Shown: positions 1-7,750, counted from the first letter of the stretch. The stretch: DNA of 10,964 bases from Zelonia costaricensis (GCA_030849075.1 JASAOO010002843.1:1-10964); one strand, 5' to 3'. Made by a program: numbers and translations. The notes: generated from the sequence alone by a model not told the origin.

Positions 1-298
1 CGCCACCCCCCCCCGTCCCTGTCTGCGCGGTTGAGCCATCGCGGACTCCATCACCCCCCCCAAACCTCCACCAACGAGCGCATACCCCCTCCCCCGGTGC
101 CGCCGCTTCTCATCTCCTGTTTCTCCACCGGCTCCTCTTGTTATTGTCCTCGCACTCTCTGTCTTTGTTTCTTCCCCTTGGCGGGTGCCCTTTGCGAACG
201 CCACGCCTCAGCGCGCCTCGCAGCGCGTCTCCCTGTTTGTACCCCTGTTGGGTGCCCCTTTCTTGCCGGCGCGCGCGCGTCGAGTGGCGCTCGTGTGT

Positions 299-334
<36 letters not shown>

Positions 335-451
335 CGTTCACCCATCACCGCACGGCTCACATACAAAACTGCGCGCGCCACGACTCCGTCACAGACCACG
401 CCGCTGAGTCCGTGTGGACGCGCTCACTTCTTTTTTTTCTTCTTCTTCTTN
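1..451. other. Intergenic region upstream of the first gene
   Basis: No convincing gene is visible here. The open frames that cross it run through simple repeats and are low in complexity. The stretch holds C-runs near positions 5-14 and 52-61, a GT microsatellite, a short GC alternation near 270-279, and a pure pyrimidine tract at its right end. This fits the 3' UTR or intergenic spacer of a trypanosomatid polycistron leading into the splice acceptor of the next gene. Confidence 0.7.
293..333. repeat. (GT)n microsatellite, interrupted
   Basis: A short GT run, broken by GTCTG, is followed by 15 uninterrupted TG units at 304-333. GT-rich simple repeats of this kind are common between Leishmania genes. 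The repeat creates the Cys-Val or Thr-His repeats seen in spurious translations on either strand. Confidence 0.95.
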
Positions 452-453
452 AG
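427..453 (+). promoter_or_regulatory. Candidate spliced-leader trans-splice acceptor for the PPR-like gene
   Basis: Twenty-four uninterrupted pyrimidines at 427-450, mostly T-rich, are followed by an unresolved base at 451 and AG at 452-453. This is the first AG after the tract and so the most likely acceptor in a kinetoplastid transcript. It would leave a 5' UTR of 285 nt (454-738). I see no ATG in that UTR, which supports 739 as the start codon. The tract would also direct polyadenylation of the upstream transcript. The base at 451 cannot be judged. Confidence 0.65.
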
Positions 454-738
454 TCGCTTGCCCGCGCTCCGCGTGACTGCCTCCTTCTTCTCACCGTCGC
501 GCGGGAGCTGCGTGTGTTTCTCTCGTGGTCCAGCGCGTCCCGTGTGTAAGTGCGCACGCGTTGGGGGAGAGAGAGGATCGCCAAGTACGGCACCACCTGT
601 CGTCTGCCGATCGCGTTGCCCGCCTCAACCCACTTTACCGTACTCCTGGTCCACGGCACCGCTCTGCCTGAAACCCACCACAACCGCCACGGATCTTTGC
701 GCTCTCTCTCCCCTCCTGTCGTGTGCAACGTGCGGCGA

Positions 739-3279
739 ATGGCGTACCCGCTGCACCACCAAGCGCCCCCGTGCGGCGGTGAGGCGGCGCTGCACGTGGA
801 TGGGCACCTCAGCGAGCTCGCACGGGAGGTGCAGTCGCTCGTCAGCGACATCAGCGGCCCGTTCCGCAAGGCGGAGTACACGGTGGTGTTGCAGCAGTTT
901 GACGTGCTCATGGCAACGCCGGCGGTGGAGGAGGTCGCGGCGATGGCGGTGGACTGCCGCGAGGAGCGGCGCGCGCTGGATCTTCGGGGGCGTGAGCTGA
1001 ACACGCTGGGGCCCGACTTCATGACGTGGCGGCTGACGACGGCAGAGGGCCGGGCTATTGGGGTGGAGGGGAACTACAGCGTGCCCAAGGTACCAACCGT
1101 GTCAGACGCGGCGTACCAGCTGTACCTCCTCGAGCAGCGCATTGAGGAGGCGTGGGGCCAGGCGCTGCTGGCTGCGGTGCACCTCATGCCGGAGGAGCTG
1201 GAGCACCACGAGGAGATGGTGAACGACTTTGAGCGCATCTTCGAGCGCTGCTCCGACTACTTGCGTGCGATGCTGCAGGATACGGTGGACGCCGTCCACC
1301 TGCTCGACGTCACCGTGATGGACGCGACGGAGCTGCCGACGCAGTTCGTTGTGAGCGCGGCGCTGCTGAAGCACCCGCCGCCCGACGTGGAAGCCCTAGT
1401 GCGCTTTGTCGAGTACCTGAAGCAGCATGGGATTCCCCTGACGCTCGCCGCGGCGGAGCAGCTGGAGCGCATCTACCTCCGCTTCATGAAGGGCAAGGTG
1501 GCTGTCGACGTCTTCACGCGGGTGAAGGCCGCCGGCGTCGTGCCGCTCTCGGCACGCCCATTTGCGATGCTCTTCAACAACCTCACCGATGCGAACGCCG
1601 TGCTAGATGCGTACGACCTGATGCTCGACTACGGCATCGCCCCCGAGGCGTCGACGCTGCGCATCCTGTGCAAGCAGTCCCGCATGGAGTACGCCAAGCT
1701 GCACTTCACGACCGTGCTCAAGGGCATAGCCTGCACGGAGGGCTCGTCGCAGTCCCCGTCCCCGCCCCCGGCGACCGGGTCCCCGCTCACGGCGGCGGCG
1801 GGCAGCGGGCCCACGATGGCGGCGGCGGCGGCGGCGGCGGCGGCCGGGTCGCGGCGGCGGGATGAGCGCTCGTACTTCGCCCAGCGCATCGAGGAGCTGG
1901 CAGAGCAGAAGCCCAAGGCGTCGCTGCTCGAGGCGCTCAAGGTGCTGCACCGCGCCGAGGTGGAGGGCACCTCGCTGCAGGGCGACACGTACATCATGTC
2001 CGCGCTGCTGCGCCACTACTGCCGCGGCACGACCCCGCGGCGGTACCTCGTGCTGCCCTTCAGCGCATCGCTGGCGTACCGCCCCGGCACGGTGTCCGAC
2101 GATGCCGCGGCGGGGGCGGACGCGGCTGCCGGCGTGGGGCAGGCCGGCGCGACGGCGGCGGCGGCCGCTGCCGGTGCGGGCTCGATCAAGGGCCGCGGCA
2201 TGGTGAACGCCTTCGACTTCGGGCTGGACCCGACGAACGAGGACCTCCTGGAGGGCGAGGGCGAGTCGACCATCAACGATGAGCTGGAGGATCTGCCCGG
2301 CGCCCCGTCGCGTAACCGGGGAGCGGAGGCGGAGGGGGACAAGGGCCGCCGCGCGCGCCCCCCGCCTCGCGACCCGGACTTCGCGGACTGCGCGGAGGAG
2401 GGCACGTACATCCTGGAGGTGCTCAAGTCGCTCGGGTCCTACCCGGACAACAGCGTCTTGCAGGCGCTCTCGGCGCAGTACGAGGGCAAGGTACCGCACA
2501 TGGAGATCGTCGCCAGCGCCGCGGACGCCTTCTTCGAGGGCTGCACGGCCTCGCACGGCGCCATGAGCCCGGTCGACTGTCGCTTCCTGCACGCGCTGGG
2601 GTACTACTACATCGACAACCGCTGGCGGGACCGGGCCCACGAGCTGGTGCGGCGGGTGCTGGACATGTTCTATGCGTACCAGGTGACCTTTGAGGCCGAC
2701 CTGGGCGGGACGGAGCGGTGGTTCAGCTACTTCGCCGTTATCGTCGGCACCAAAACGGGCCCGCTCGACCTCGGCGTCGGGCTCTTCGCGGCCTCGCTGG
2801 CGCTGTCGGACCGGCCGGTGAACCCCAAGGTGCCCCTGAAGCTCACACCGAAGCGCGACTCGTCGGAGCACGTGATGGAGGTCATCACGGAGCTGGGCCG
2901 CTGCAACTGGGACCACCAGCGCATCCTGTGCTGCGACGCCCTCATGCTCGAGCCGCAGGAGCGCTTCAGTGGCGAGTCCGACGACGGCGGCAGCGGCGGC
3001 CGCGATGGCAACCGTGGCCGTAACGGCGCCAGCGCGTCCCTGCCCACCGGCGGCGCCGGCATCGAGGAGCACACGGGCCGAGATAGCATCTACACGTCCG
3101 TTGGCCAGGGCCCGAGCTCCTTCAACAACGCGCACCTCATCGCGGCGCGGCCGAGCCTCGTGACGTACATGTACGTGGCCCTGCGCGACCTCGGCGTCGA
3201 TCGCAAGACAACGGACTGGCTGCGCGACAAGCTGAAGGCCGCGCGGCAGGAGGCCTTGGCCGCCAGTCGCGGACGCTAG
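739..3279 (+). CDS. Conserved hypothetical protein with PPR-like helical repeats
   Basis: An 846-residue protein starts at the first in-frame ATG (739). The frame is open upstream to a TAA at 547-549, but that stretch has no ATG. I do not recognise a named family. Predominantly helical segments resemble degenerate pentatricopeptide repeats of about 35 residues: roughly 217-251, 255-283 and 285-318 (note DAYDLMLDYGIAPEASTLRI), 398-430, 555-582 and 584-648. A final helical pair lies at 805-846. Between them are low-complexity insertions: Ser/Pro/Ala with nine alanines at 361-369, an Ala-rich stretch around 455-480, a charged linker around 505-550 and a Gly/Ser/Asp stretch around 745-775. PPR proteins in kinetoplastids mostly act on mitochondrial RNA or in mitoribosomes. 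Here the N-terminus is not clearly a mitochondrial presequence, so location is open. Codons are strongly GC-ending, as in the two neighbours. The coding call is firm; the PPR assignment is tentative, and another alpha-solenoid is possible. Confidence 0.85.
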   Translation: MAYPLHHQAPPCGGEAALHVDGHLSELAREVQSLVSDISGPFRKAEYTVVLQQFDVLMATPAVEEVAAMAVDCREERRALDLRGRELNTLGPDFMTWRLTTAEGRAIGVEGNYSVPKVPTVSDAAYQLYLLEQRIEEAWGQALLAAVHLMPEELEHHEEMVNDFERIFERCSDYLRAMLQDTVDAVHLLDVTVMDATELPTQFVVSAALLKHPPPDVEALVRFVEYLKQHGIPLTLAAAEQLERIYLRFMKGKVAVDVFTRVKAAGVVPLSARPFAMLFNNLTDANAVLDAYDLMLDYGIAPEASTLRILCKQSRMEYAKLHFTTVLKGIACTEGSSQSPSPPPATGSPLTAAAGSGPTMAAAAAAAAAGSRRRDERSYFAQRIEELAEQKPKASLLEALKVLHRAEVEGTSLQGDTYIMSALLRHYCRGTTPRRYLVLPFSASLAYRPGTVSDDAAAGADAAAGVGQAGATAAAAAAGAGSIKGRGMVNAFDFGLDPTNEDLLEGEGESTINDELEDLPGAPSRNRGAEAEGDKGRRARPPPRDPDFADCAEEGTYILEVLKSLGSYPDNSVLQALSAQYEGKVPHMEIVASAADAFFEGCTASHGAMSPVDCRFLHALGYYYIDNRWRDRAHELVRRVLDMFYAYQVTFEADLGGTERWFSYFAVIVGTKTGPLDLGVGLFAASLALSDRPVNPKVPLKLTPKRDSSEHVMEVITELGRCNWDHQRILCCDALMLEPQERFSGESDDGGSGGRDGNRGRNGASASLPTGGAGIEEHTGRDSIYTSVGQGPSSFNNAHLIAARPSLVTYMYVALRDLGVDRKTTDWLRDKLKAARQEALAASRGR
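1819..1845 (+). repeat. (GCG)8-GCC trinucleotide run encoding poly-Ala
   Basis: Eight GCG codons and one GCC encode Ala361-369 of the PPR-like protein, within a Ser/Pro/Ala-rich linker between predicted helical blocks. The pure codon run suggests replication slippage. Its length is likely to vary between strains without disturbing the fold. Confidence 0.9.
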
Positions 3280-3294
3280 AGTGCGTTGCGCACT
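3280..3294 (+). other. Short hairpin immediately after the stop codon
   Basis: AGTGCG at 3280-3285 and CGCACT at 3289-3294 form a perfect 6-bp stem with a 3-nt TTG loop. The stem begins at the first base after the TAG stop at 3277-3279. It is too short to be certain of a role and could arise by chance in GC-rich sequence. Confidence 0.4.
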
Positions 3295-3318
3295 GAAGTC
3301 GTGCGCGACTGTGAGTGC

Positions 3319-3380
3319 GTGTGTGTGTGTGTCTGTGTATGTATGTGCACGTGTGTGTGTGTGTGTCTGTATGTGTGTAT
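3319..3380. repeat. Interrupted (GT)n tract in the 3' UTR of the PPR-like gene
   Basis: GT runs at 3319-3330 and 3349-3366 are joined by GT-rich sequence with CTG and ATG interruptions. The tract starts about 40 nt after the stop codon, so it should be in the mature mRNA as a UG-rich element. UG-rich tracts can bind RNA-binding proteins, but nothing here shows that directly. Confidence 0.9.
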
Positions 3381-3488
3381 CGGCTTTGTTTGCCTGCGTC
3401 TCCAGAGTCGCCTTGGCTGATGATGTCATCCTTTCCCTGTATTCGTGTGGTTGCGTGTGTGTTTGTGTGGCTGCTGCAGAATCGGGGC

Positions 3489-3502
3489 AAAAAAAAAAAA
3501 AA
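3489..3502. repeat. Poly-A run (A14)
   Basis: Fourteen consecutive adenines lie in otherwise GC/GT-rich intergenic DNA. An internal A-tract like this could misprime oligo-dT cDNA, or be the remnant of a retroposon tail. I could not identify a retroposon body next to it. Confidence 0.9.
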
Positions 3503-4155
3503 GTTGCCGGAGTCCACATAGCATCGTCGCCTCTCCTCCGCCGTGTCACGGACTAACGCGCACGCAGTTGCTCTGTAGCCGGTGTGTGGCACTCGCCCCC
3601 GCCCGCCCCCCTTCTTTTTGTCCCTTTTGTCTACACTTCGTCAAGAGCGTGCATCTGCCCACTGCCAGCGCAGCAGTTACGCGCGCCGCGTCTCCTCCGC
3701 AGCTTTACTTCGACTTTGCCTCGTTTGTTCTCGTGGTGGAGGACAGAGCATGCGTTGCTAACACATGCGCGTGTGTGTACGTGATGAATGTCGAGCTGGG
3801 GTGTCTACCACCTTCTCCCTCCTTCCCCCTCCTCCCTCCCGGCAACTCCACACCACCTTTCCACGTCACACATCAACTGGCGGCTGCGTCCACGAAGCTG
3901 GCGCGCGTGAAGGACGTGGAGGCGTACGCGCGCGCGCCTGCTCCGCTGCCTTCCCCTCCGGCCGGCTCTCTTCACCCCCAAACTTCCCGACACATTCCCA
4001 CCCTTCTGCCGTGTTGGCGAGGTGCCGGGAACGTCGGGTCGCAGGGGCAACATCAAAACGCGGCACACACACGCCGAGGTGCGCATGCTCGGTGTGTTTT
4101 GCCTTTTTTGTGTGTTTCCGTTCTATTGTCGTGCGTATGTGTGCGCGCGTGTGTC

Positions 4156-4243
4156 TGTGTGTGTGTGTGTATGTTTCCTTTCTGTTGTCGTCGGAAGTCC
4201 GCTGGACCATGCGTGGCGTGGCTGCGTGTAGATTGGTGTCTTT

Positions 4244-4275
<32 letters not shown>
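4156..4275. repeat. Two (GT)n microsatellites
   Basis: A 15-nt TG run at 4156-4170 and a 27-nt run at 4249-4275 lie 78 nt apart. Both are on the + strand in the likely 3' UTR of the PPR-like gene. The second is the longest perfect dinucleotide run in this gap. Confidence 0.9.
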
Positions 4276-4723
4276 TGCGTGGCCGTGGCGGCTCCGTGGC
4301 ACGCCGACGTGCGGGCGGACACCATCACGTGTCACGGGAACACAACCAGAACGAAGGAGAGAGGTGGCGCGACGAGAAAGAACGGGAAGTCGATCGAGAC
4401 AGACAGAGGGCTGCGCGATGCGGAGCAGCCGCCCGAGGAGGTACACCCAGATAGGTGAAGAAGAAATCTGAAGAAGCGAAGGTACAGCGAGGTGCAATAG
4501 ACGGCGACTGGAAGGCGACGCGAACCCCGGAGTTGTTGTAGCGATGCGAGCGCGGGGGGAGGGCTAGGGAGAGAAGAGGTCTTGGGAAGGTGCGCGAGCT
4601 GGAGGAGGGGGAAAGGGGCGCGTCCCCCCGAGGTGGCGGCGGAAGCTGCCGCTCGGAGGCTCAGCGTTGTCGTGAACCACGGAGCAGGAGGTGGCAAAGG
4701 AGGACAGCTTGAAGGGAGGGAGG

Positions 4724-4737
4724 CACACACACACACA
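4724..4737. repeat. (CA)7 microsatellite
   Basis: Fourteen nucleotides of alternating CA lie at the right edge of a purine-rich block. The run is complementary to the upstream GT runs on the same strand. A short GTGATGT-type quasi-repeat follows at about 4754-4778. Confidence 0.9.
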
Positions 4738-4864
4738 ACACAATGTCGCGAGTGTGATGTGACGTGATGTGATGTGTGCGCAACAAGTGCACAGGTCACC
4801 ATCCCGCTTTACTTGTTTCTCTCCCCTTCTTTGTGCGCGAGTGCGGACTAATGCTCCCCGTGTT

Positions 4865-4880
4865 TCACCCCCCCCCCCCC
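4865..4880. repeat. Poly-C run (C13), complementary to a downstream G-run
   Basis: TCA followed by thirteen C residues. The first fourteen bases (4865-4878) are a perfect reverse complement of G11-TGA at 5106-5119. Runs of C are recurrent in the pyrimidine-rich spacers of this window. Confidence 0.9.
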
Positions 4881-4980
4881 AAACCCCCTCGACCTTTCCC
4901 GGTGGGCTCACTTCCTGCTCCTCCATCCCGCCCCCGCCACTTCCCTTGGCTGCACGCGTGCGCTCCTTCGTTCGTCTTCC

Positions 4981-4995
4981 TGTGTGTGTGTGTGT
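4981..4995. repeat. (TG)7 microsatellite
   Basis: A 15-nt TG run lies upstream of the LRR gene and is complementary to the CA run at 5359-5375. It is followed by a modest pyrimidine-rich stretch ending in CAG at 5028-5030, which could be a minor splice acceptor. Confidence 0.9.
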
Positions 4996-5105
4996 TCGTT
5001 TCATTCTTTATCAATTCCGTTCTTGATCAGCTGCAGAACAGGTACGCCCCTCTTCCACTACAAGAGCATCAGCACGAAACGAAACTGCGGGCCCCGGGGA
5101 GGTGT

Positions 5106-5119
5106 GGGGGGGGGGGTGA
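5106..5119. repeat. Poly-G run (G11) followed by TGA
   Basis: Eleven guanines plus TGA form the exact complement of TCA-C11 at 4865-4878. A run this long can also stall polymerases and is prone to sequencing length error. Confidence 0.9.
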
Positions 5120-5358
5120 GAGCGCCGTGCCGTACTCACGGAGCTGCTCTCGGTCCGCCTACCTGCGGTTGCGCAGTGTTCTCTGTTGTAGCCGTGGTCG
5201 GCATCGCAGCCCTCTTCGTGCCGTTCGATGCTGATCTCGCGAGTCACCCGCGTGCCTGCACAGTCGCGGCGGCTCGTAGCTTGCGCGATTGCAGTCGACA
5301 CACGGTGTACAGCCGCGCGTACTGCCGTGTGTTCGTGTCGCACATTGCCGCCGTACAT

Positions 5359-5375
5359 ACACACACACACACACA
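5359..5375. repeat. (AC)8 microsatellite
   Basis: A 17-nt AC run ends in an AG at 5375-5376. It lies 17 nt before an in-frame ATG (5392) that could give a longer LRR protein. It is complementary to the TG run at 4981-4995. Confidence 0.9.
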
Positions 5376-5531
5376 GCATTCAATCCTCGCGATGATCTTC
5401 GCCTCTCATACACTTCCTCGACTCCAACCTCGACAACGCAACTCAACACCAGTGCCCACACGCACCCCAAAACAGCACACCAAGCTGCGGGACTGCACGT
5501 TCCCCTACCCCTCCATCCAGTTCTTTGCCCA

Positions 5532-5559
5532 TCCTCCCCCCATTCCTTCCCTTCTCCAG
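5532..5559 (+). promoter_or_regulatory. Candidate trans-splice acceptor for the LRR gene
   Basis: Pyrimidines run from 5532 to 5557, broken only by A5542, and are followed by AG at 5558-5559. It is the best acceptor-like site close to the gene. Splicing here would leave only 3 nt between the spliced leader and ATG 5563, or 21 nt before the next in-frame ATG at 5581. An upstream acceptor, for example AG 5029-5030, would give a longer leader and would include ATG 5392. Confidence 0.6.
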
Positions 5560-5562
5560 GCG

Positions 5563-7278
5563 ATGCTATCGACTTTGGGAATGACCCCTCTCGTGGCCAC
5601 CTATGAGCAGGCGTGCGACGAGGCGGCGGTGCGGCCCAACTCCGCACTCACCCGCTTCTTCGCCGTGACGAACTTCGCCAACCCGCTGCAGGTGCTAAGC
5701 CTGAGCGCGAACCTTCTCGGGCCACGCGGGCTGACCGCGCTGCTGCCGGTGCTGCGCGAGTGCCGCCAAAGCCTCCACACCCTCGACCTCAGCCACAACG
5801 AGCTCGACAGCGCCAGTGTGCGGCAGCTCGCCCACTTCTTCGGCCGCGGCAGCTTTACGGCGCTGCGCCGCGTCGAGCTGCGCGGGAACCCGTTCACCTA
5901 CCAAGCCGGTAAGCACCTCGTGCACTGGTGCGACGGCACACAGCCAAAGCACAGGAGAGTCAAGCCTGCCGGCATCTGGGGCGCACAGCAGCGCACGAGT
6001 ACGAGCAGTGCACAGGACGGCAGCACCGACCTATGGCGCTCGACCCCGACGGTGTCGTCGCTCTTCTGCGCGACTGAGATGTGGTGCGAGGAGGCGGAGG
6101 TCCACGTCGACTACATCGGCATCGAGGACTCCCTCATGCCACCGGGCCTGATCCGGGCACTGCAGGGCCGCATCGCCGACGCCGTCGCGCGCCGCGAGCA
6201 CCGGCGCACGGTGGGCAGTCCCAAGCGCCGCAGCGATGGAAGCGAGCGGATCGACTCGCCTCTGCCCGCAGCGGGTGCCGTCGTGAGCGTGCCCGTGCCG
6301 CATGCGCCCCTGCGCCATCCGGCGTCGATTGCCTCCTCCCCCTCCGCCGCCGCCACACCAACATCCGCGGCGGAGACGGCGCCCACCGGAGCCGTGAGGG
6401 ACGCGCGCGCCTCCACGTTGTCGCCTGACATAAAGTCGCCGTCTGTGCTGAGCTCCACCGCACGAGTGCTCGAGAGCGGCGAGCAGGATGCCGGCGCCGA
6501 TGCCATGCCGGCATTCCTGAAAGACGACGCCGCCACGACAGACGCAGAGGTGCACTCCACCACCGCCGCCGCCGCCGCTGAAACGGACGAGGCCGCTGGC
6601 GAGGTGCTGCCCGCCTTTCTGGCCGACTCGCCGGGTGCAGGCGACGCCGATGTCGCGGCTGCTGCAGCTCCCACCGCACAGCCGGTGCCGCGCCCTGTCG
6701 TCGTCGAGGCAGTCCTCACCGACTCGCCCGGCGCGTACGACGACGCCACGTCGCAGGACACCTCCATGGCAACGAGCGACGACAACGAGGATGCCGTGGC
6801 AGCCGTGGCGGCGGCGGCGCTCGCTGACACTTCGAACACAAACCCACTCGCGCCACCCCCACCACCGCCGAACTGGGACGCCGCGGACGCGGTGATCGAC
6901 GTGGACGGCGCTGGCAACCCCATCTCCGCGTTGTCGGCCCGGATGCGGGCGCAGTCCAAGGCCGACACGGCACCCTACCTCATCAACAGCGGCGGCGGTG
7001 GGCCGCTGGGCACCGGCACGATGCGGCCGCCGTCGTCCCCGCCGTCCTCGTCCGCGGTGGCTGTGGCCGCCGATGACGAGGAGGACGTCGCGCTCGCCAC
7101 GGCATCGCGAACGGATCTGTTTCTGCCGCGCGATGGGGAGGCTGCCGAGGAGGGCGAAGTGGAGCCGCCGTACGTGCCAGCGCACAAGACGGCCTCTGAC
7201 ATCCTCGACGAGCTGGAGATACACGTGGCCCCGGCAGCGGATTCTGACGCAGCGCCTCCGTGGCTCATGGAGGGCTAG
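5563..7278 (+). CDS. Leucine-rich-repeat protein with long acidic disordered tail
   Basis: A 571-residue protein if begun at ATG 5563. ATG 5581 would give 565 residues and ATG 5392 would give 628. Residues 39-112 hold about three ribonuclease-inhibitor-like leucine-rich repeats, with consensus stretches LQVLSLSANLLG (from 42), LHTLDLSHNEL (from 71) and LRRVELRGNPF (from 101). This is a protein-binding scaffold without catalytic residues. A short segment at about 168-205, containing VDYIGIEDSLMPPGLIRALQ, looks ordered. The rest is Ala/Pro/Asp/Ser-rich and probably disordered. It carries MPAFL at 315-319, LPAFL at 349-353, a related VLTDSPGAYDD at 384-394, six prolines at 431-436 and a terminal PPWLMEG at 565-571. 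LRR proteins of this sort are numerous in trypanosomatids and many are flagellar or cytoskeletal, but nothing here fixes location. Start choice is the main uncertainty: codons before 5563 have weaker GC bias, which favours the shorter form. Confidence 0.85.
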   Translation: MLSTLGMTPLVATYEQACDEAAVRPNSALTRFFAVTNFANPLQVLSLSANLLGPRGLTALLPVLRECRQSLHTLDLSHNELDSASVRQLAHFFGRGSFTALRRVELRGNPFTYQAGKHLVHWCDGTQPKHRRVKPAGIWGAQQRTSTSSAQDGSTDLWRSTPTVSSLFCATEMWCEEAEVHVDYIGIEDSLMPPGLIRALQGRIADAVARREHRRTVGSPKRRSDGSERIDSPLPAAGAVVSVPVPHAPLRHPASIASSPSAAATPTSAAETAPTGAVRDARASTLSPDIKSPSVLSSTARVLESGEQDAGADAMPAFLKDDAATTDAEVHSTTAAAAAETDEAAGEVLPAFLADSPGAGDADVAAAAAPTAQPVPRPVVVEAVLTDSPGAYDDATSQDTSMATSDDNEDAVAAVAAAALADTSNTNPLAPPPPPPNWDAADAVIDVDGAGNPISALSARMRAQSKADTAPYLINSGGGGPLGTGTMRPPSSPPSSSAVAVAADDEEDVALATASRTDLFLPRDGEAAEEGEVEPPYVPAHKTASDILDELEIHVAPAADSDAAPPWLMEG

Positions 7279-7460
7279 TGTAGTGGCCACGTCCATGCGG
7301 ACCGCCATGCTCCCCTCCCTCCCTCCCTTCGATTTCTGCTTGCGTGTTCCGTGTGTCTGTGTGTGCCCATATCTGCTATAGCGCTGCACTCGTGTTTCAC
7401 GTAACCTGTATCTGAGCAGGGAGGAACAACCAAGGAGGAGAAGGGGGAGGGTGGAGGACG

Positions 7461-7477
7461 GTGTGTGTGTGTGTGTG
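7461..7477. repeat. (GT)8 microsatellite
   Basis: A 17-nt GT run about 180 nt after the LRR stop codon, in a purine-rich context and probably in the 3' UTR. It is perfectly complementary to the AC run at 7751-7771. Confidence 0.9.
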
Positions 7478-7750
7478 AGGGAGAACAGTGTGGTGGAGGC
7501 GTGGAGAGGGTTGCTCGCGCGTTGGCGGACGCCGTGGCCACCCCTCCACTCCGCCTCTTCTCCCCTTTTCGCCGCTGCTCTGCTCGCCCGCGGCGACACG
7601 CTGCGGCCACCTCGCCTCGAGAGCTGTGTTTCCTTCACGTGGTCTTCGCACAAACACGCTCGAGAGAAACAACCAAACAACAAACGAAAACGAAGAACTT
7701 GATGAAGATGCTAATGCTCATTTCACATCCGGTGATGCCACGCAACATCA

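Larger units (their letters stand above)
3280..5557. other. Intergenic region and UTRs between the PPR-like and LRR genes
   Basis: This 2.3 kb gap has no ORF I would call a gene. The longest open frames, such as an ATG-started 229-codon frame at 3765-4454, run through GT repeats and give Cys/Val and Ser/Pro-rich products with none of the GC-ending codon bias of the neighbours. It should contain the 3' UTR of the PPR-like gene, its poly(A) site and any 5' leader of the LRR gene. Visible structure includes several GT runs, A14 at 3489-3502, a purine-rich block at about 4340-4740, C13 at 4868-4880, a pyrimidine-rich stretch at about 4800-5020 and G11 at 5106-5116. Confidence 0.7.

Noticed and set aside
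3489..3502. A14 run as the tail of a SIDER-type retroposon
   Set aside because: I could not recognise a retroposon signature or target-site duplication beside it. Deciding would need a SIDER profile search of 3000-3500 and 8100-8500.
1603..3549. 648-codon frame on the - strand opposite the PPR-like gene
   Set aside because: It is an antisense shadow of a GC-ending coding frame. Its right end runs into Thr-His repeats from the GT tract, and all supported genes are on the + strand.
3765..4454. ATG-started 229-codon frame in the first gap
   Set aside because: It crosses three GT tracts giving Cys-Val runs, ends in the purine-rich block as Arg/Glu runs, and lacks the codon bias of real genes.
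3445..4458. 337-codon frame in the first gap
   Set aside because: It starts at GTG, not ATG, and is Cys/Val and Ser/Pro low-complexity sequence driven by microsatellites.
6031..7683. 550-codon frame on the - strand opposite the LRR gene
   Set aside because: His/Arg/Gly-rich antisense of the Ala/Asp-rich tail, with no domain and simple-sequence composition.
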